Counted from the first letter of the stretch, positions 10,800-22,680 are shown. The stretch: DNA of 64,000 bases from Hyalella azteca (GCF_000764305.2 NW_025932655.1:41600-105599), one strand, 5' to 3'. Program-made: numbers and translations. Notes: a model not told the origin generated them from the letters alone.

Positions 10800-13050
10800 A
10801 AAAATGAGTACAAGATCATGTATTAGGATCTTGTATGGATTCAAGCAAAATTTTGGCAACTTTTTCAGTTCGCCAATAATTCTGGAATATTAATATATAT
10901 ATGAGGGTAAGTGTTTTAATTTGTGGGGTAACTGCCGTACGTTACCCGCACAGTGAGGAAATTACAAGATCGGAAATGAATCGAACTGGATCAAGTTAAT
11001 TTATTTGATACGGCAAGGAATACAGAAATGACAACAGTAATAATAGTTATAATAGAAATAATACCCTTGGCAACGTGGGAACCTGCGGTTGTGGATCGGC
11101 TGGGCTAACTGACTAAGGGACAAATAGAACGCGATGTAAACTTCCTAACGGTGTTGCCAAGTCAGAGGAAAAAAGATATATTTATTAAAAGTCGTAATTT
11201 CTAGGTTCGCTACACATTCATTGATGATGCAGCGCGAAAACTACTATTTTCAAAGGTTTGAACTTGTCGTTAAAAATTAGGGTTGAGCAGGAATTCTTAC
11301 AGGAATTCCTGCTCAAATTATGGTGCTGGAATTCGTACAGTAAGTCGCGAATCACACGATGCATGGGCCACCCTTCCCCAATGTCATACAAATTAAAAGC
11401 TTGGTACTGGGCGACTGATGCTCCAGGTTACGATAGCGATGTTGATAATGGGCATTCTATATATGTAAGTTCAGAATTTATAACGAGGAATATTACAATA
11501 AAGCGTTATTTTTCGCTCAGTATTTCTGTTGTATGTTATGAATTCTGCAATCGTGGAGGAAGATTTTTTCTAGGGCCAAATTTTATTATTATAGACATGC
11601 TAAGCTATTTTATTTTTAGTATTCTTCAGGGCAGGTCATAATCAGTAATTGTTGGGTAAAACAAGGAGTTTATGATTTTTAATAAGAAGGCGAAAATGTT
11701 TCCCCGAACAATTCGCGATGAATATCTACATCGCCCTACCCATGTTTTCATTACGGTCATTTTTCTCAAGGCTGAAATCATTCTCTTAACTTACTTGGTC
11801 GCTACTGTTTCTCACCAGAGGCAGAGCGTATATACTAGTTTCGATAAAGTCGAATTTGAATCTACGAAAAATACCCAAATAATAATACCTAGAAAAGTAC
11901 GGCGGTCCGTTACAAATTCGCAAATTAGAATAAAATTTATATAATCAACAAATGATGGGTGCATGGTAACCCAAGTCTTTTATAATTCACTGAGTCGAAA
12001 TCCAAGGCCTGGCAAAATAAACTACGGGTTAATTAAGGCAGCAGAGGCCAGTGCCCTCACCTCGCGGCTGGCAAGGCACGACTGCCCCTCGGGCGCCTCT
12101 CCTCGCCTCACCGTACGGCTGCTGCGCCCCAAAGACCGGTAGCTAAGGTTACTTGGCCACCTCAGCCATATGAGATTGACAAGTAATAATAATTAGGGAA
12201 ATGATACACAGTGTGAAATCAACGTACAAATCTGGAAAAAACAATGGCTTTTGCTAATAAAGTAAAATTGTGAGACCGCTGTCGTTCTCTTTATGTGGCC
12301 AGGGTCTCAGGGTAACTACCACATATGGCCTATTGCAAATGCCCTACCGATTATCTAAACTCCCATTTGTACCAACAGCTCGCGGGATATTCTTGTTATT
12401 AACAATATTCGTTATCATCGAATTGCGGAAGAACTTAATTTTACAGCATGCATCCATGTGACATAATGTCCAGTGATATGAACGAGACACGCCCGTAGAA
12501 GGTCGCAGTTATTAAATTCTGTTTACCCGGCTGACGGCTCCCTTTTTATAGCGAAAAAATTATTCTGAAAGACGATTGAATGGACAAACGCACCAGCAGC
12601 TTGCAAGGCTGACATGTTCTCGCTCAAAAATCATGTTGCAGCTGCAGGAAATGAGATCATTAATTGTTATTAAGGATATTTGAGCATTATGCTCATAATA
12701 ATGAATTTGCAGGCAATATAGGATTTATAGGAACGATGAGTGATTTCTTTACAGGAACCAAGGAACTCAAACCGGATGACCAAGGAACTCAAAAAAGACA
12801 ATGACTGACACGAGAATGACTAGTCAGTAATGTGGTCGATGCACATAATACAATCGACGTCAATATATAGGTAATTAAACGAAGAAATATTTCGAATAAG
12901 CAAATTGTTTGAATTTACAAGAAAATTCCGTACAACGAGATTTCTTCGTACGCACAAACGCCATTATTATTGTGAGTTATAATTCAGCTTCGTCTGGCAT
13001 GGAGCTGTGCTTCGATGGTGATCAGGAGCGATACAGATAATTAATTTCAA
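10800..13050. other. Intergenic, no gene recognised
   Basis: Open frames of 90-127 codons at 11258-11641 and 11672-11944 have no recognisable motifs, are AT-rich and lack a paralogue elsewhere in the window. A GC-rich island of about 100 bp lies at 12036-12135 in otherwise AT-rich DNA. It has SINE-like character but no clear A/B boxes. Confidence 0.45.
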
Positions 13051-13057
13051 TTTATTA

Positions 13058-13168
13058 TAATCCGGTAATTGATTAGAATCCGGTAATTGATTAGAATCCG
13101 GAAAATCCGGTAATTGATTAGAATCCGGTAATTGATTAGAATCCGGTAATTGATTAGAAACCGGTAAT
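13058..13168. repeat. 18-bp minisatellite
   Basis: About six units of AATCCGGTAATTGATTAG run in tandem, with one shortened unit in the middle. Confidence 0.9.
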
Positions 13169-13263
13169 AGACCGAGTGAGCTTTGTCCTTCGTGGGGCGC
13201 GCGTATTTAATTGGCACCTGATAGCTTCGGCATGGACACGGCTCAATCTGAAAATTGCGTTAA

Positions 13264-13315
13264 AAAATGCCCCCTCCCTTCTCACCTAATTTGGGGGGAA
13301 GGAAGGGGGCATTTT
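13264..13315. repeat. GC-rich hairpin, inverted relative of 8346-8380
   Basis: AAAATGCCCCCTCCCTT pairs with AAGGAAGGGGGCATTTT. The flanks match the flanks of the hairpin in lectin intron 2 in reverse orientation. Confidence 0.65.
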
Positions 13316-13840
13316 AATTGTTGTGCGCTATATATACGTATATATGCACACTAGACGAATAAATATAAAAAATGGATCATCGCGTCACAATGAAGCAAAT
13401 GGCCTTGAAACACGAATTTAAACTGGAAATAATATCAGTTATTATAACTTTTAATCCCAACATTTTCGCGTTACCCGCAACCAAACATTCTCTAACTTTC
13501 ACTAGCACTCCACAATCAACAATCTCCAATATTTAACACCGCTCAACATTCTCCCCAATTATCCATGTCAGAATCATTCTACCCCATTCACCCGTACCAA
13601 ACACTTTTACTTATTTCGAGTACCAAACATTTCCCACGTACGGCAGTGCGAAACATTCTCTGACTTTAACCAGTGTTAAAATTTTTCTCATATTCGCCAG
13701 ATTAAAACATTCACATATACTGTTAAGAATTCTGCCGCTATAATCACTTAAATCAGTCCTCAAATTTCTTCCAAAATACTTGCAAACAACAGTCTAGATT
13801 CAATATAGTAGCTAATTATTTCACACCGGTGTTTTTAGGT
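13316..13840 (-). repeat. Inverted copy of the 7840-8340 segment
   Basis: The reverse complement aligns with the right flank of the intron-2 element. Shared landmarks are CACGAATTTAAACTGG, AATCAACAATCTCC-like and CTTGCAAACAACAGTCTA. With 15486-16930 it forms a second, inverted copy of that repeat segment, split by the palindrome. Confidence 0.6.
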
Positions 13841-14055
13841 ATGAAATACTTAAAATATAACGAATTGCTCGTTGTAATGCAATTCAAGGTGAAATTGAAT
13901 TGAACTATATTGAATCTAGGCTGTTGTTTGCAAGTATTTTGTGTATCATCCCTTCCATGCAAGTGTTTTGTGTGAACAATCGTGAGTTACTCGTTGCACA
14001 GACCAAGCCTGAACTTTAATGCAGCAATGTAAATGATATTTTCGTTTAAATTCAT

Positions 14056-14515
14056 GATGAACAACACTTGATGGAACTTCGCCGGGCTTTGGAACAGGAT
14101 TCAGTCTTAAAGTTTACCCACGAAATTGGACAAAATCATAAAATTCCATTCATAGATATATTAGTGTGAGTTGACGATAATTCATTTGTCACAAATGTTT
14201 ACTGAAATCCTATCGATATCGGAAAAGTGCAAAACGAAGAGAGTGAATGCCCTCAGCGCTCTAAAACCAGCACTGCGCGCTCTCATACAAAAGGCATTCA
14301 AGACCTGCACATCAGAAAGTGATTCGAAAACGGAACTAAGAACTAGTAAACAAATCCTAGTGAATAATGGATTTTCATATAGAACAGTCGACACTGAAAT
14401 ATCAAATTATCGATCCAGAAATAACCTAACCAACAGAGCAGCAATATCAAATGGAAACGTCAAAACAATCTCCTACCAAAACCAGATGAACAGAAGCTAC
14501 AAAGTAGATGAATGA
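14056..14515 (+). pseudogene. Penelope-like reverse transcriptase fragment (left arm)
   Basis: The stretch downstream of the RT palm is recognisable: DEQHLMELRRALEQDSVLKF, then KIPFIDILV, then SECP, then LVNNGFSYRTVDTEI. This is the conserved region between the RT core and the GIY-YIG domain of PLEs. Two in-frame stops and a frameshift near 14250 interrupt it. It belongs to a different PLE lineage from the one at 25383-28338. Confidence 0.6.
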
Positions 14516-14813
14516 GTCATACAGTCAATCATCCATAATAATCTCAGGAGCACAGTGGATAACGGAAAAATAAAACTTCTGATCTACTAAAAAAAGAAAA
14601 TTAAAAACCTTGTCATGAATAATAATTCATTTAAAAATTTTTAACTGCTATGAATTTATAAACCACATTAGATTTTTGAAGCAGTTAAAAATTTTTAAAT
14701 GAATTATTATTCATGACAAGGTTTTTAATTTTCTTTTTTTAGTAGATCAGAAGTTTTATTTTTCCGTTATCCACTGTGCTCCTGAGATTATTATGGATGA
14801 TTGACTGTATGAC

Positions 14814-15270
14814 TCATTCATCTACTTTGTAGCTTCTGTTCATCTGGTTTTGGTAGGAGATTGTTTTGACGTTTCCATTTGATATTGCTGTACTGTTGGT
14901 TAGGTTATTTCTGGATCGATAATTTGATATTTCAGTGTCGACTGTTCTATATGAAAATCCATTATTCACTAAGATTTGTTTACTAGTTCTTAGTTCCGTT
15001 TTCAAATCACTCTCTGATGTGCAAGTCTTGAATGCCTTTTGTATGAGAGCGCGCAGTGCTGGTTTTAGAGCGCTGAGGGCATTCACTCTCTTCGTTATGT
15101 TTTCCGATATCGATAGGTTTTCAGTAAACATTTGTGACAAAGGAATTATCGTCAACTCACACTAATATATCTATGAATGGAATTTTATGATTTTGTCCAA
15201 TTTCGTGGGTAAACTTTAAGACTGAATCCTGTTCCAAAGCCCGGCGAAGTTCCATCAAGTGTTGTTCATC
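14814..15270 (-). pseudogene. Penelope-like reverse transcriptase fragment (right arm)
   Basis: This is the mirror copy of the left-arm fragment, carrying the same landmark motifs in the same broken frames. It has a few independent differences, including a small deletion in the part of the frame before RVNALSALKP. Confidence 0.6.
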
Positions 15271-15484
15271 ATGAATTTAAACGAAAATATCATTTACATT
15301 GCTGCATTAAAGTTCAGGCTTGGTCTGTGCAACGAGTAACTCACGATTGTTCACACAAAACACTTGCATGGAAGGGATGATACACAAAATACTTGCAAAC
15401 AACAGCCTAGATTCAATATAGTTCAATTCAATTTCACCTTGAATTGCATTACAACGAGCAATTCGTTATATTTTAAGTATTTCA

Positions 15485-15485
15485 N
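15485..15485. other. Ambiguous base N at the palindrome edge
   Basis: This single N is the only ambiguity noticed in the window. It falls exactly between the end of the palindrome's right arm and the first unit of the CAACGTTGAAA minisatellite. That position suggests a collapsed gap or forced join. Confidence 0.9.
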
Positions 15486-16066
15486 ACAATAAATAAACAT
15501 TCAACGTACCAATATCAACGTTGTTTCAACGTTGAAATGAGGTTATTTTACGCCCGTTCTAGCTTTGGTTAGATTTCGACGTTGACCGGACGTTTAACAA
15601 TAAATCAACATTCAACGTACCAATATCAACGTTGTTTCAACGTTGAAATAAGGTTGTTTTACGTCTGATCTAGTTTTGGTCAGATTTTGACGTTGATCGG
15701 ACGTTTAAAAATAAATAAATTTTCAACGTACCAATACCGACGTTGTTTCAACGTTGAAATAAGGTTGTTCTACGACCCTTCTAGTGCTGGTCAGATTTCG
15801 ACGTTGATCGGACGTTTGAAAATAAATAAACATTCAACGTAACAATTTGGACGTTGTTTCAACGTTGAAATATGGTTGTTTTACGTCCGTTCTAGTTTTG
15901 GACAGATTTCGACGTTGATCGGACGTTTAAAATTAAAAAAACACTCAACGTACCAATATATCGACGTTGTTTCAACGTTGGAATAAAACAAATAAAAAAA
16001 TAACTCAGTACTCACTGCAGTGAGTGACAGAGAGCGCATTTTCTCGTCGACGAAAACTTGAGGTCA

Positions 16067-16112
16067 CGGACGGACGGACAGACAGACGGACAGAAGGACA
16101 GACAGACGGACA
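16067..16112. repeat. (CGGA/CAGA)n microsatellite
   Basis: Tandem tetranucleotides CGGA and CAGA cover about 46 bp. Confidence 0.85.
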
Positions 16113-16171
16113 TGGCGAGCACAATAGTGCATTTTTTCCATAAATGAGAAAAAGCGCTAAAAATAAAAAAA

Positions 16172-16293
16172 TACGTTTTCTTAACGGACAAAAAAGAAAA
16201 ACATTAACTCTTACATAACATTAAAGTTATGTAACATGTTATGTAATGTGATGTAAGAGTAAATGTATTTATTTTTTGTCCGTTAAGAAAACG
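16172..16293. repeat. Foldback hairpin
   Basis: CGTTTTCTTAACGGACAAAAA on the left pairs with TTTTTGTCCGTTAAGAAAACG on the right. The inner segments CTCTTACATAACATT and AATGTGATGTAAGAG also pair. It looks like a small MITE-type foldback inserted in the larger repeat. Confidence 0.75.
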
Positions 16294-18180
16294 AAGTTTT
16301 CAAAACGTTTTTTTAATTTGTTTTATTTCATTGTTTTTAGTTTAGTAACCACCAGAAAAATGTGGTTTTTGAAAATGGTTTTATATTTATTTATTTTCTA
16401 CTTTTTAGTATAGCAATATTGCAATTCAAATCATTTTCCAGGGTTGGCAACTTTGAATGTTCGAAAAAGAACTCGATTTCCAACCGTGAATTTTTAGGGT
16501 TTTTAAATTAATTTTTTCCAATTTCATTACTTCTGATGATTAAATCTTGAATTGTTAGGCAGCATAAACATGCATGCTCTAAATTAAGGTTTGAATTTTT
16601 GATGACAGACCGAGACGAAACGAAACTAAGAAAAACGTGGTAATGAGTTTGTTTTACGTCCGTTATAGTTTTGGTCATTTCGACGGTGATCGGATATTTA
16701 AAAATAAATAAACATTCAACGTACCAATATCGACGTTGATTCAACGTTGAAATAAGGTTGTTTTACGACCCTTCTAGTGTTGGTCAGATTTTGACGTTGA
16801 TATGACGTTTAATTTTGGTTATTCAACATTTCAACCCGAAATCAACCAATAATCAACGTTGTTTCAACGTCAGATGCCTGCTGGGTAGTATCTTTAGTGT
16901 TTAATTCAAACCATTCTAATGTAGCACAAATTCAATATAGTAGCAAATTTCTTTAAACCGCCGTATATCGAGAAAATGCTAGAAAAGTCACACGCTATAG
17001 GAACATCGGGGTGCATAATTTTATCCTCCCTGATAACAGTCGAAATAAAAAGTTTACATAATTTATCTTAATGACAGCGCATTGCAAATAATTAGCCAGG
17101 ACAGCATTCCAAATTTCAAACTTGTATCTTATTCTGGAAGTTATTCATGAGGGGAGTTATTGCAGTTATAAATAGTTATAAAAGTCCGTAAGCGACTATC
17201 GCGGCTGAGCGCGTCCACAGGGCTCTTAAGACGAACAATAAAACTTTTTCTGATGATTATTTGAGTTCAAATGTCATGGACACTTGGTAGTAGCTTGTTC
17301 GGTCCTTGGATATTGAAAATATTTTGTTCTCGATGCTGCTAGCCAAACACTAGTTATATCTAGGATACGTTCCCAACAGCACTTCCTTTTAATTGATACT
17401 TCCTCGTTCTCACACGATCCAATTCATCGGGTGATTCGGAAAGAGTTTCATAGAATGCCCTCGCTTTGCATTCTATCACAAATTAATATTTTTTTCTTTC
17501 GTTTCGCATCAAAGAACAGATCTGAATTAATGTTTCCTACAGAACCATGCTCAATTTTTTTCAGTTAGTTCTTTTGCATGTTCTTCAGAAAATTTCTCGA
17601 ACTCCGACAATAAAATTTTACTGTATCGGACCGTAGCCAGACCTCGCCCACAGAAACCTACGATTTATTTACGCATTAATTGACTCAAATAGAGCAGCCA
17701 CATTGCACTAACTCTGAAATGCCTTTAAACTGGTACAGGTTGGCGTCTCGGCCTAAAGATACAGGATAAAAACATTTTAAGTACTTTTAACGGATAAATC
17801 GGTGATCAGAGGCATTCTAAGCATATAATAATTTCGAGTTTTTGCGATCGATAACAGCGTAAAAATCCTTGTAAATTATGGTTATTTTAACTTCCGATTA
17901 GGCACTAATCGAAAGTATTTTCATTTCACGCAAAAGATCAGACACAACTAGCGAATTCCCCTGTCAAGAGTAAGTAATTCATGGAACTTGTCGCTTATTA
18001 GTGATATGGATGGCAGGTAATCTAAGCGGCTGTATGTATAAGGGAGACTCTGGATATATAGTGAAATGTCCAGGTGCTTTTCCCGTTGATTTATCGTAGA
18101 TTGCTAGAAAAGGATGGAACCCATTGACAAAAAATTGACTTTAAAATACTCCAAGCCAATTATTAGGCAGTAAATCACAT

Positions 18181-18384
18181 TTAAAAAACAGGCGTAAGTT
18201 GCAGGTTGAAGCACATCTGCTTGTATGTAATACCCATATAAATGAACAGGCCTAGGATGTGTGCAGCGATATAACTAATTAAAGCTACGAGCATCATACT
18301 GCCTGTATCCGCTGACAAGATACCATTTTTGTACTGGACCGACCCATCTTCGCCGCAAAGATGTATCCAGGTTGTGATAATCAT
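18181..18384 (-). CDS. Possible terminal exon with a transmembrane helix (B1)
   Basis: This minus-strand open frame ends in a TAA. It contains a hydrophobic stretch, SMMLVALISYIAAHILGLF, followed by polar residues, as expected of a last transmembrane segment with a short tail. The frame extends upstream of the first ATG through ERRITRVK, so the ATG need not be the true start. Block B2 has the equivalent at 60608-60790, but with TGA replacing the Cys codon of HLCGED. No family was recognised. It could be a real final exon here and decayed in B2, or decayed in both. Confidence 0.35.
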   Translation of the reverse strand: MIITTWIHLCGEDGSVQYKNGILSADTGSMMLVALISYIAAHILGLFIYMGITYKQMCFNLQLTPVF

Positions 18385-18969
18385 TTTTACTCGAGTAATA
18401 CGACGTTCAGAAATGGGTTCGGATTACTCCATCAACTTTACATTTATAGAACAGACATCGCTTCGTTCTAAGATGCAATCAGGAAATTACACGAGTCCTT
18501 GAATAATCAATTTATTCAGTAATTGTGGGTTTCTCGTTCATTATCGTACCAGTTGGAGCAATAACTGCGTCCCGTTGATAAAATAGAACAAATTCGAAAT
18601 TGAGAAGTGAAGAAGATTACAGAAAAAAATCACCATATCTTCAGAGAAAACATTTCAGCGACATTTAATAATTTTAGGACAAAGATCTTGTGGCTTAATT
18701 GGATAAAATAACCGTATTTTCTGGTGAGCTTGAAAAATGGGATAACGATGGAAAGTTAAGTTTATAACCAACTTAGCGATACCCAAACAAAACTTAGCGA
18801 ACAAAACTTTGAGAAACGAGCTGATAAAATGAATGTAAAGGCAAGCAAAACAAGAATGGAAGAATGGAATAGAGGCTAAAGAAATCTTTTCTTTATTTGA
18901 GAAGTTTCAATATGGTATAAATGGCCACCAATTCCACGCGCATTAGTTTGGTGCTGCCTAATTTCGGTA

Positions 18970-19218
18970 GCGGCTCCTCTTCAGTAAGGGTGAACGCAGG
19001 CCAAGGAGCCGCAACTCGCTCCCGCGTCTGCCCAACCCGAAATTTCTGAAGAAATAGAAACTGTGGTCAGGAAAGGCACAAAGTTCAGCTCTGAAAGTAG
19101 ACGAAGAAATGCTCGATGCAATAAAAGGTCGTTAATGACAAAAGTTTGCAATCGTAGCAAAAATATATCGAGCTGGCGCAACTTGTTGCCACACGTTTTG
19201 AGTAAGATGCAATCATGA
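18970..19218 (+). other. Conserved open segment of unknown nature (B1)
   Basis: One plus frame (APASAQPEISEEIETVVRKG ...) is open in both B1 and B2, with some amino-acid replacements. The opposite strand is also open in both copies. It is weakly exon-like, no family is recognised, and conservation may only reflect duplication. Confidence 0.25.
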
Positions 19219-19302
19219 TTTTTGGAAAATCATGAAAAATTCTTCAAACTTATCAAAAATTATTAAAGTAAGGATAATTACAGGCTTTATTATTTATTCG
19301 GA

Positions 19303-19560
19303 TTATAAGTGAAAAGGAGCAAGATTTAACACCTCATCACCGCTTGCTCCGTGCCTACAAAGATAGGGTGACGTACCTGAAGTGCTAAAAAATCCTTCGG
19401 AGAATCGCTGGTGAAGTGCTGGTTCTTGGAGCTGGTCCACGCCCGCGCAGAGGTAAGTTGCCGGGGCCAAGGTAGTGGTATCATCCAAAGCGTCAGGTGT
19501 GCCACTGAGGTAAGTCGTAGCGCAGACGACATTCACTCCAGCACGTGCCCACGCATGCGT
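19303..19560 (-). other. Conserved open segment with flanking splice-like sites (B1)
   Basis: A minus frame of about 80 codons ending in a stop (CATTYL ... YLCAGVDQLQEPALHQRF ...) is open in both B copies. On the plus strand, two consensus donor sites (GAG|GTAAGT at 19453 and 19510) are also conserved in both, so the real transcript could run either way. No family is recognised. Confidence 0.3.
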
Positions 19561-20134
19561 CCAGAGTCCCGACCGTGCTCAAGCTAAGCTTCCATGGGTG
19601 GCTTTACTCCAAGGTTACAAAGGTGAACCGGGGCCAAAGATTCTTCAATAAGTTAGTCCGCACCATCTGACTTCAAGTGTAGACAGATGCGTTCAAAATG
19701 AATCTGGCACGAATCTTCAACAGCACCTTGAGAGTTGCCGCTATGAGGCCAGGCAACGAACTGGCGAAGATTCTTCAGAGAAAAGTGAATAAAGTATTGG
19801 GCGAGATGTTAGTTTCACGTTGAATGTTCACACTAAAACTACTCCAAACGTCACCCAAATCATTTGAGGCACAGAGCAGGTGAGGATGCTAAATTTATGC
19901 CCGAAATTTATCAGGAAATAAATTAATGAAAACTAAATCATAATTTTTTTTGTTCAATATTTGCGGGAGCCTGTACATACCAAGCAATATTTGTAGATCT
20001 TTATTCATTATCTCCCAGGTGATCGCCGCTACTGAAGAAGTTTATTAAATAGATGAGGTGGCATTGAAGTCGCTCGGTAAGTCAAGACATCACGCAAGTT
20101 ATTCTGCTGCGTTTTTTTATATATTGAAACAAGA

Positions 20135-20383
20135 TTATTCATATAATTTGATATTATTGTTTAATATCAATGGAGGAACGTTGCCATGAAGTGCAGTACC
20201 GCAAAAAATATCGTATATCTTCCTAAACAAATTTTCGGGCAATAAATGCATCAGCCTATCAGCCCCGTACTGTACTTTATTTGAAGCATATAAAGATGGT
20301 TTCCCTGCCTTCCGTAAGCAATTATGAGAGATCACCTGGCTTTTATACAGCAATTTCATTCTATCGTTCACTTTTTCATGCAA
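20135..20383 (-). other. Conserved open segment of unknown nature (B1)
   Basis: A minus frame contains KAGKPSLYASNKVQYGA and TALHGNVPP. Both phrases are kept in B2 (62551-62778) despite indels between them. No family is recognised. Confidence 0.25.
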
Positions 20384-21559
20384 AAAGTTACTTCGAATGA
20401 ATGAACGGGAAAATCAGCTAAATAACAGAAAACTCTAAATTGAGAAGTTGCAGAAGAAAAACTTTCTAGTGTCAATCGAATTTAAAAATGTATTATATTT
20501 ATCTTGTAAAAAATGCAATTTGTCGCTGAAAATACTACGTAAAATGAAAGGTTTCCACTTGTGTCACCGTTGCAACGGGCGGGTTATATCTTCGTGCGGA
20601 TGTTCCTAATATTCTTTCTAGTATCTATAGGAATATATTTTGAATTAAACAGCATTTCCTTGGTATACATAATAAATATGATTATTGGGACAGAAGGCAT
20701 ATCTGAAGAGGAGGCCCTCTGAGAGGAACGGGAGCTCAGCGTCAAGAATACAAAAAATATGTCACTTCGTAGTCAGAAGTTTTACAGTGACAGCACGCAT
20801 TTGACTAATTGCAACATAATAACGCTTTCCAATGATAAGTGTTTTAGAAAAAAAAACGTTTGCTCGGTATACTGAATTATGAACTTTTTGTCTAGAGTGA
20901 AGGAAATATTTGCTTCGTGCTTTAACTCTGAAAATTCATTTGCCTTTTTAGTGGTGTGACCTATGTTTGAAATGAATGACTTTTTGATTAGAACTAATGA
21001 GAAATACTAATTTTCTGAGACCAGCTTTCTCCATTGCATATTTACAAAGTTTTTCCAAATTTCAGCGAAAGTAATGAGAGGATTTGGGACTTTTTTCAGT
21101 TTTATTGATGGTGAGTTTCTGCACATAGAGACAAGACAATGTTGCAATACGAGATTAAAAGATTAACATGGTATTCAGCTCAGATAAGATAAGCTCACAG
21201 AATCATCGGAGGAACTGGGGTGAATTTCGAATAACAATGCAACAAAACTAATAGCAAAATCCAAGGTAATTCGTGGGTCTTTGAACGCTCTATCTACTGA
21301 ATGATATTGGCTCCTGACCACACCTCACAGCATTACGGGATGGAATCAGTTGTGCCCGTGAAGCCTCAACAGTATTGTTTGATTTTACAGAAACTGATTT
21401 TAATAAGAGTGAAAGACGAATATTGTGTGATCAAAATTATTCGTACCGAATATACTTAACAGGTGCATTTTTATTTATACCTTGATTATGGTGAGTTCAC
21501 AGTTTTTTAACGTTCCAACACGATGGATAAGCATGTATATTATAGTGTACATTGTACAA

Positions 21560-21960
21560 ATATTGACTAGAACGTCGTAAAGGTGATCAATAAGTTAACG
21601 TCGTGATTGTGAACAATAAGTTAACGTCGTGATTGTGAACAATAAGTTAACGTCGTGAGTGTGAACAATAAGTTAACGTCGTGAAGGTGAACAATGTAGT
21701 GATTGAACATCTTAAAGGTGAACAATATTTGAGTAGAACGCCGTAAAGATGAACAATATCATGCCTAAGACGTCAAAAAGTGGAACAATATAATGACTGA
21801 ACGTCGCAAAGATGAACAATATATGAGAAGAACTTTGTGGAAATTGACATAATTTTGACCGGAACGTCATGAAGATAAACGATATCGTTACTATAACGTC
21901 GAAGGTATGCAATATGTTGACCTGAAAGTTAAACGCACAATAAAACATTCAATAGTATAA
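21560..21960. repeat. Short tandem repeats, block A2, with a 26-bp expansion
   Basis: A clean 26-bp period (TTAACGTCGTGATTGTGAAC plus AATAAG) repeats about four times at 21570-21690. More degenerate relatives of GAACRTCGTAAAGRTGAACAATAT follow. The array corresponds to 2264-2530 in A1, where the expansion is absent. Confidence 0.75.
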
Positions 21961-22439
21961 CTAATGGTGATGCTGCTTCATTTAAGGCTCGGAGAATAAA
22001 CATTGTAGTGATCTAGCATTTAAATTAGATATACGAAACCGAAACCACACTCTTTAAAAAAACGCAGTTAAACGTTTTGACCGGCGTTCGCGTGGCCGGC
22101 CGGCGCATGAAATAAAATACCAAGCCGTCATTTCATTTATCATTTTTTTTAATTCAACACGAGAAACTCGTACCCCATTTATAAAAACGGCGAAACCGCT
22201 TTTTATGGGACATCCAGCCACTAGAACGCGTGTCAGACCGTTTTTCCACCGTTATTTCGAATACTGCATGTCCATGATAGCTTGACGGAGGTTCGAAGGA
22301 TCTGGAGAGGCACCCGCCCTATTGAAGACCAGCGCGAACAACACAGGTTCTCTATTTTTCAATACAAAAAAATAAAATGAGGTTATTATCTTGAATGTAC
22401 GTAGTAAGCAATGTTCATTGTTCCAGCCGATGTCTTTTA

Positions 22440-22680
22440 ATGCCGGGCATGAAAAGTGACCTAGGTCTCCAGCCACGAAAGATGGCCTAGATGTCTAAGT
22501 TCCATGCGTGGCAGATGACCTAGATCTTTAGGTTCCATACATGAAAGATGACCTAGATCTCAAGGTTCCATGCATGACAAGTGCCCTAGATCTCTATAGG
22601 TTCCATGCATGACAAGTGACATAGATCTCTATAGGTTCCATGCATGACAGATGGCCTAGACCTCTAGGTTCCAGGCATGG
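22440..22680. repeat. Minisatellite copying the lectin stop-codon region, A2
   Basis: About six to seven units of 30-40 bp contain CTAGATCTMTAGGTTCCATGCATG. On the minus strand they repeat the last codons and stop of the lectin CDS and lie in its 3' UTR. The array is expanded relative to A1. Confidence 0.75.

Larger units (their letters stand above)
13842..15484. repeat. Large palindrome, arms about 805 bp, 30-bp spacer
   Basis: The left arm 13842-14649 and right arm 14680-15484 are inverted copies around a spacer at 14650-14679. They differ by scattered substitutions and small indels (for example near 14185-14240 versus 15110-15150), so they have diverged since formation. Each arm contains the same decayed PLE reverse-transcriptase fragment plus about 150 bp of the flanking repeat. 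This suggests inverted duplication of one locus rather than two independent insertions. The right arm ends one base before an N. Confidence 0.85.
15486..16887 (-). mobile_element. Inverted relative of the TACCCAGCAGGC element, one end missing
   Basis: The right end is GCCTGCTGGGTA at 16876-16887. The interior is made of the same roughly 100-bp units (ATTCAACGTACCAATATC, GTTTCAACGTTGAAATAAGG) in reverse orientation. The opposite terminus is not found; the sequence simply begins after the N at 15485. Nested inside are a CRGA microsatellite and a foldback hairpin. Confidence 0.7.
17226..21345. repeat. Segmental duplication block B1
   Basis: The block aligns along its length with 59650-63778, starting at GGCTCTTAAGACGAACAATAAAAC-like sequence and ending at GGCTCCTGACC...CAGCATTACG. 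Divergence is moderate, with many small indels. Several short conserved open segments and splice-like sites are listed separately. Complete genes cannot be assembled from it. Confidence 0.8.

Noticed and set aside
11258..11641. 127-codon plus-strand frame as a gene
   Set aside because: It starts in unremarkable AT-rich DNA and contains an inverted GGAATTC repeat. There are no motifs, splice context or paralogue.
13058..13168. CRISPR-like array
   Set aside because: The 18-bp units are contiguous, without unique spacers, in an animal genome; this is a minisatellite.
21712..21948. 78-codon minus frame, similar to 2281-2526, as a conserved membrane protein
   Set aside because: Its hydrophobic character comes from translating a short DNA tandem repeat, and the two copies differ in unit number and frame.
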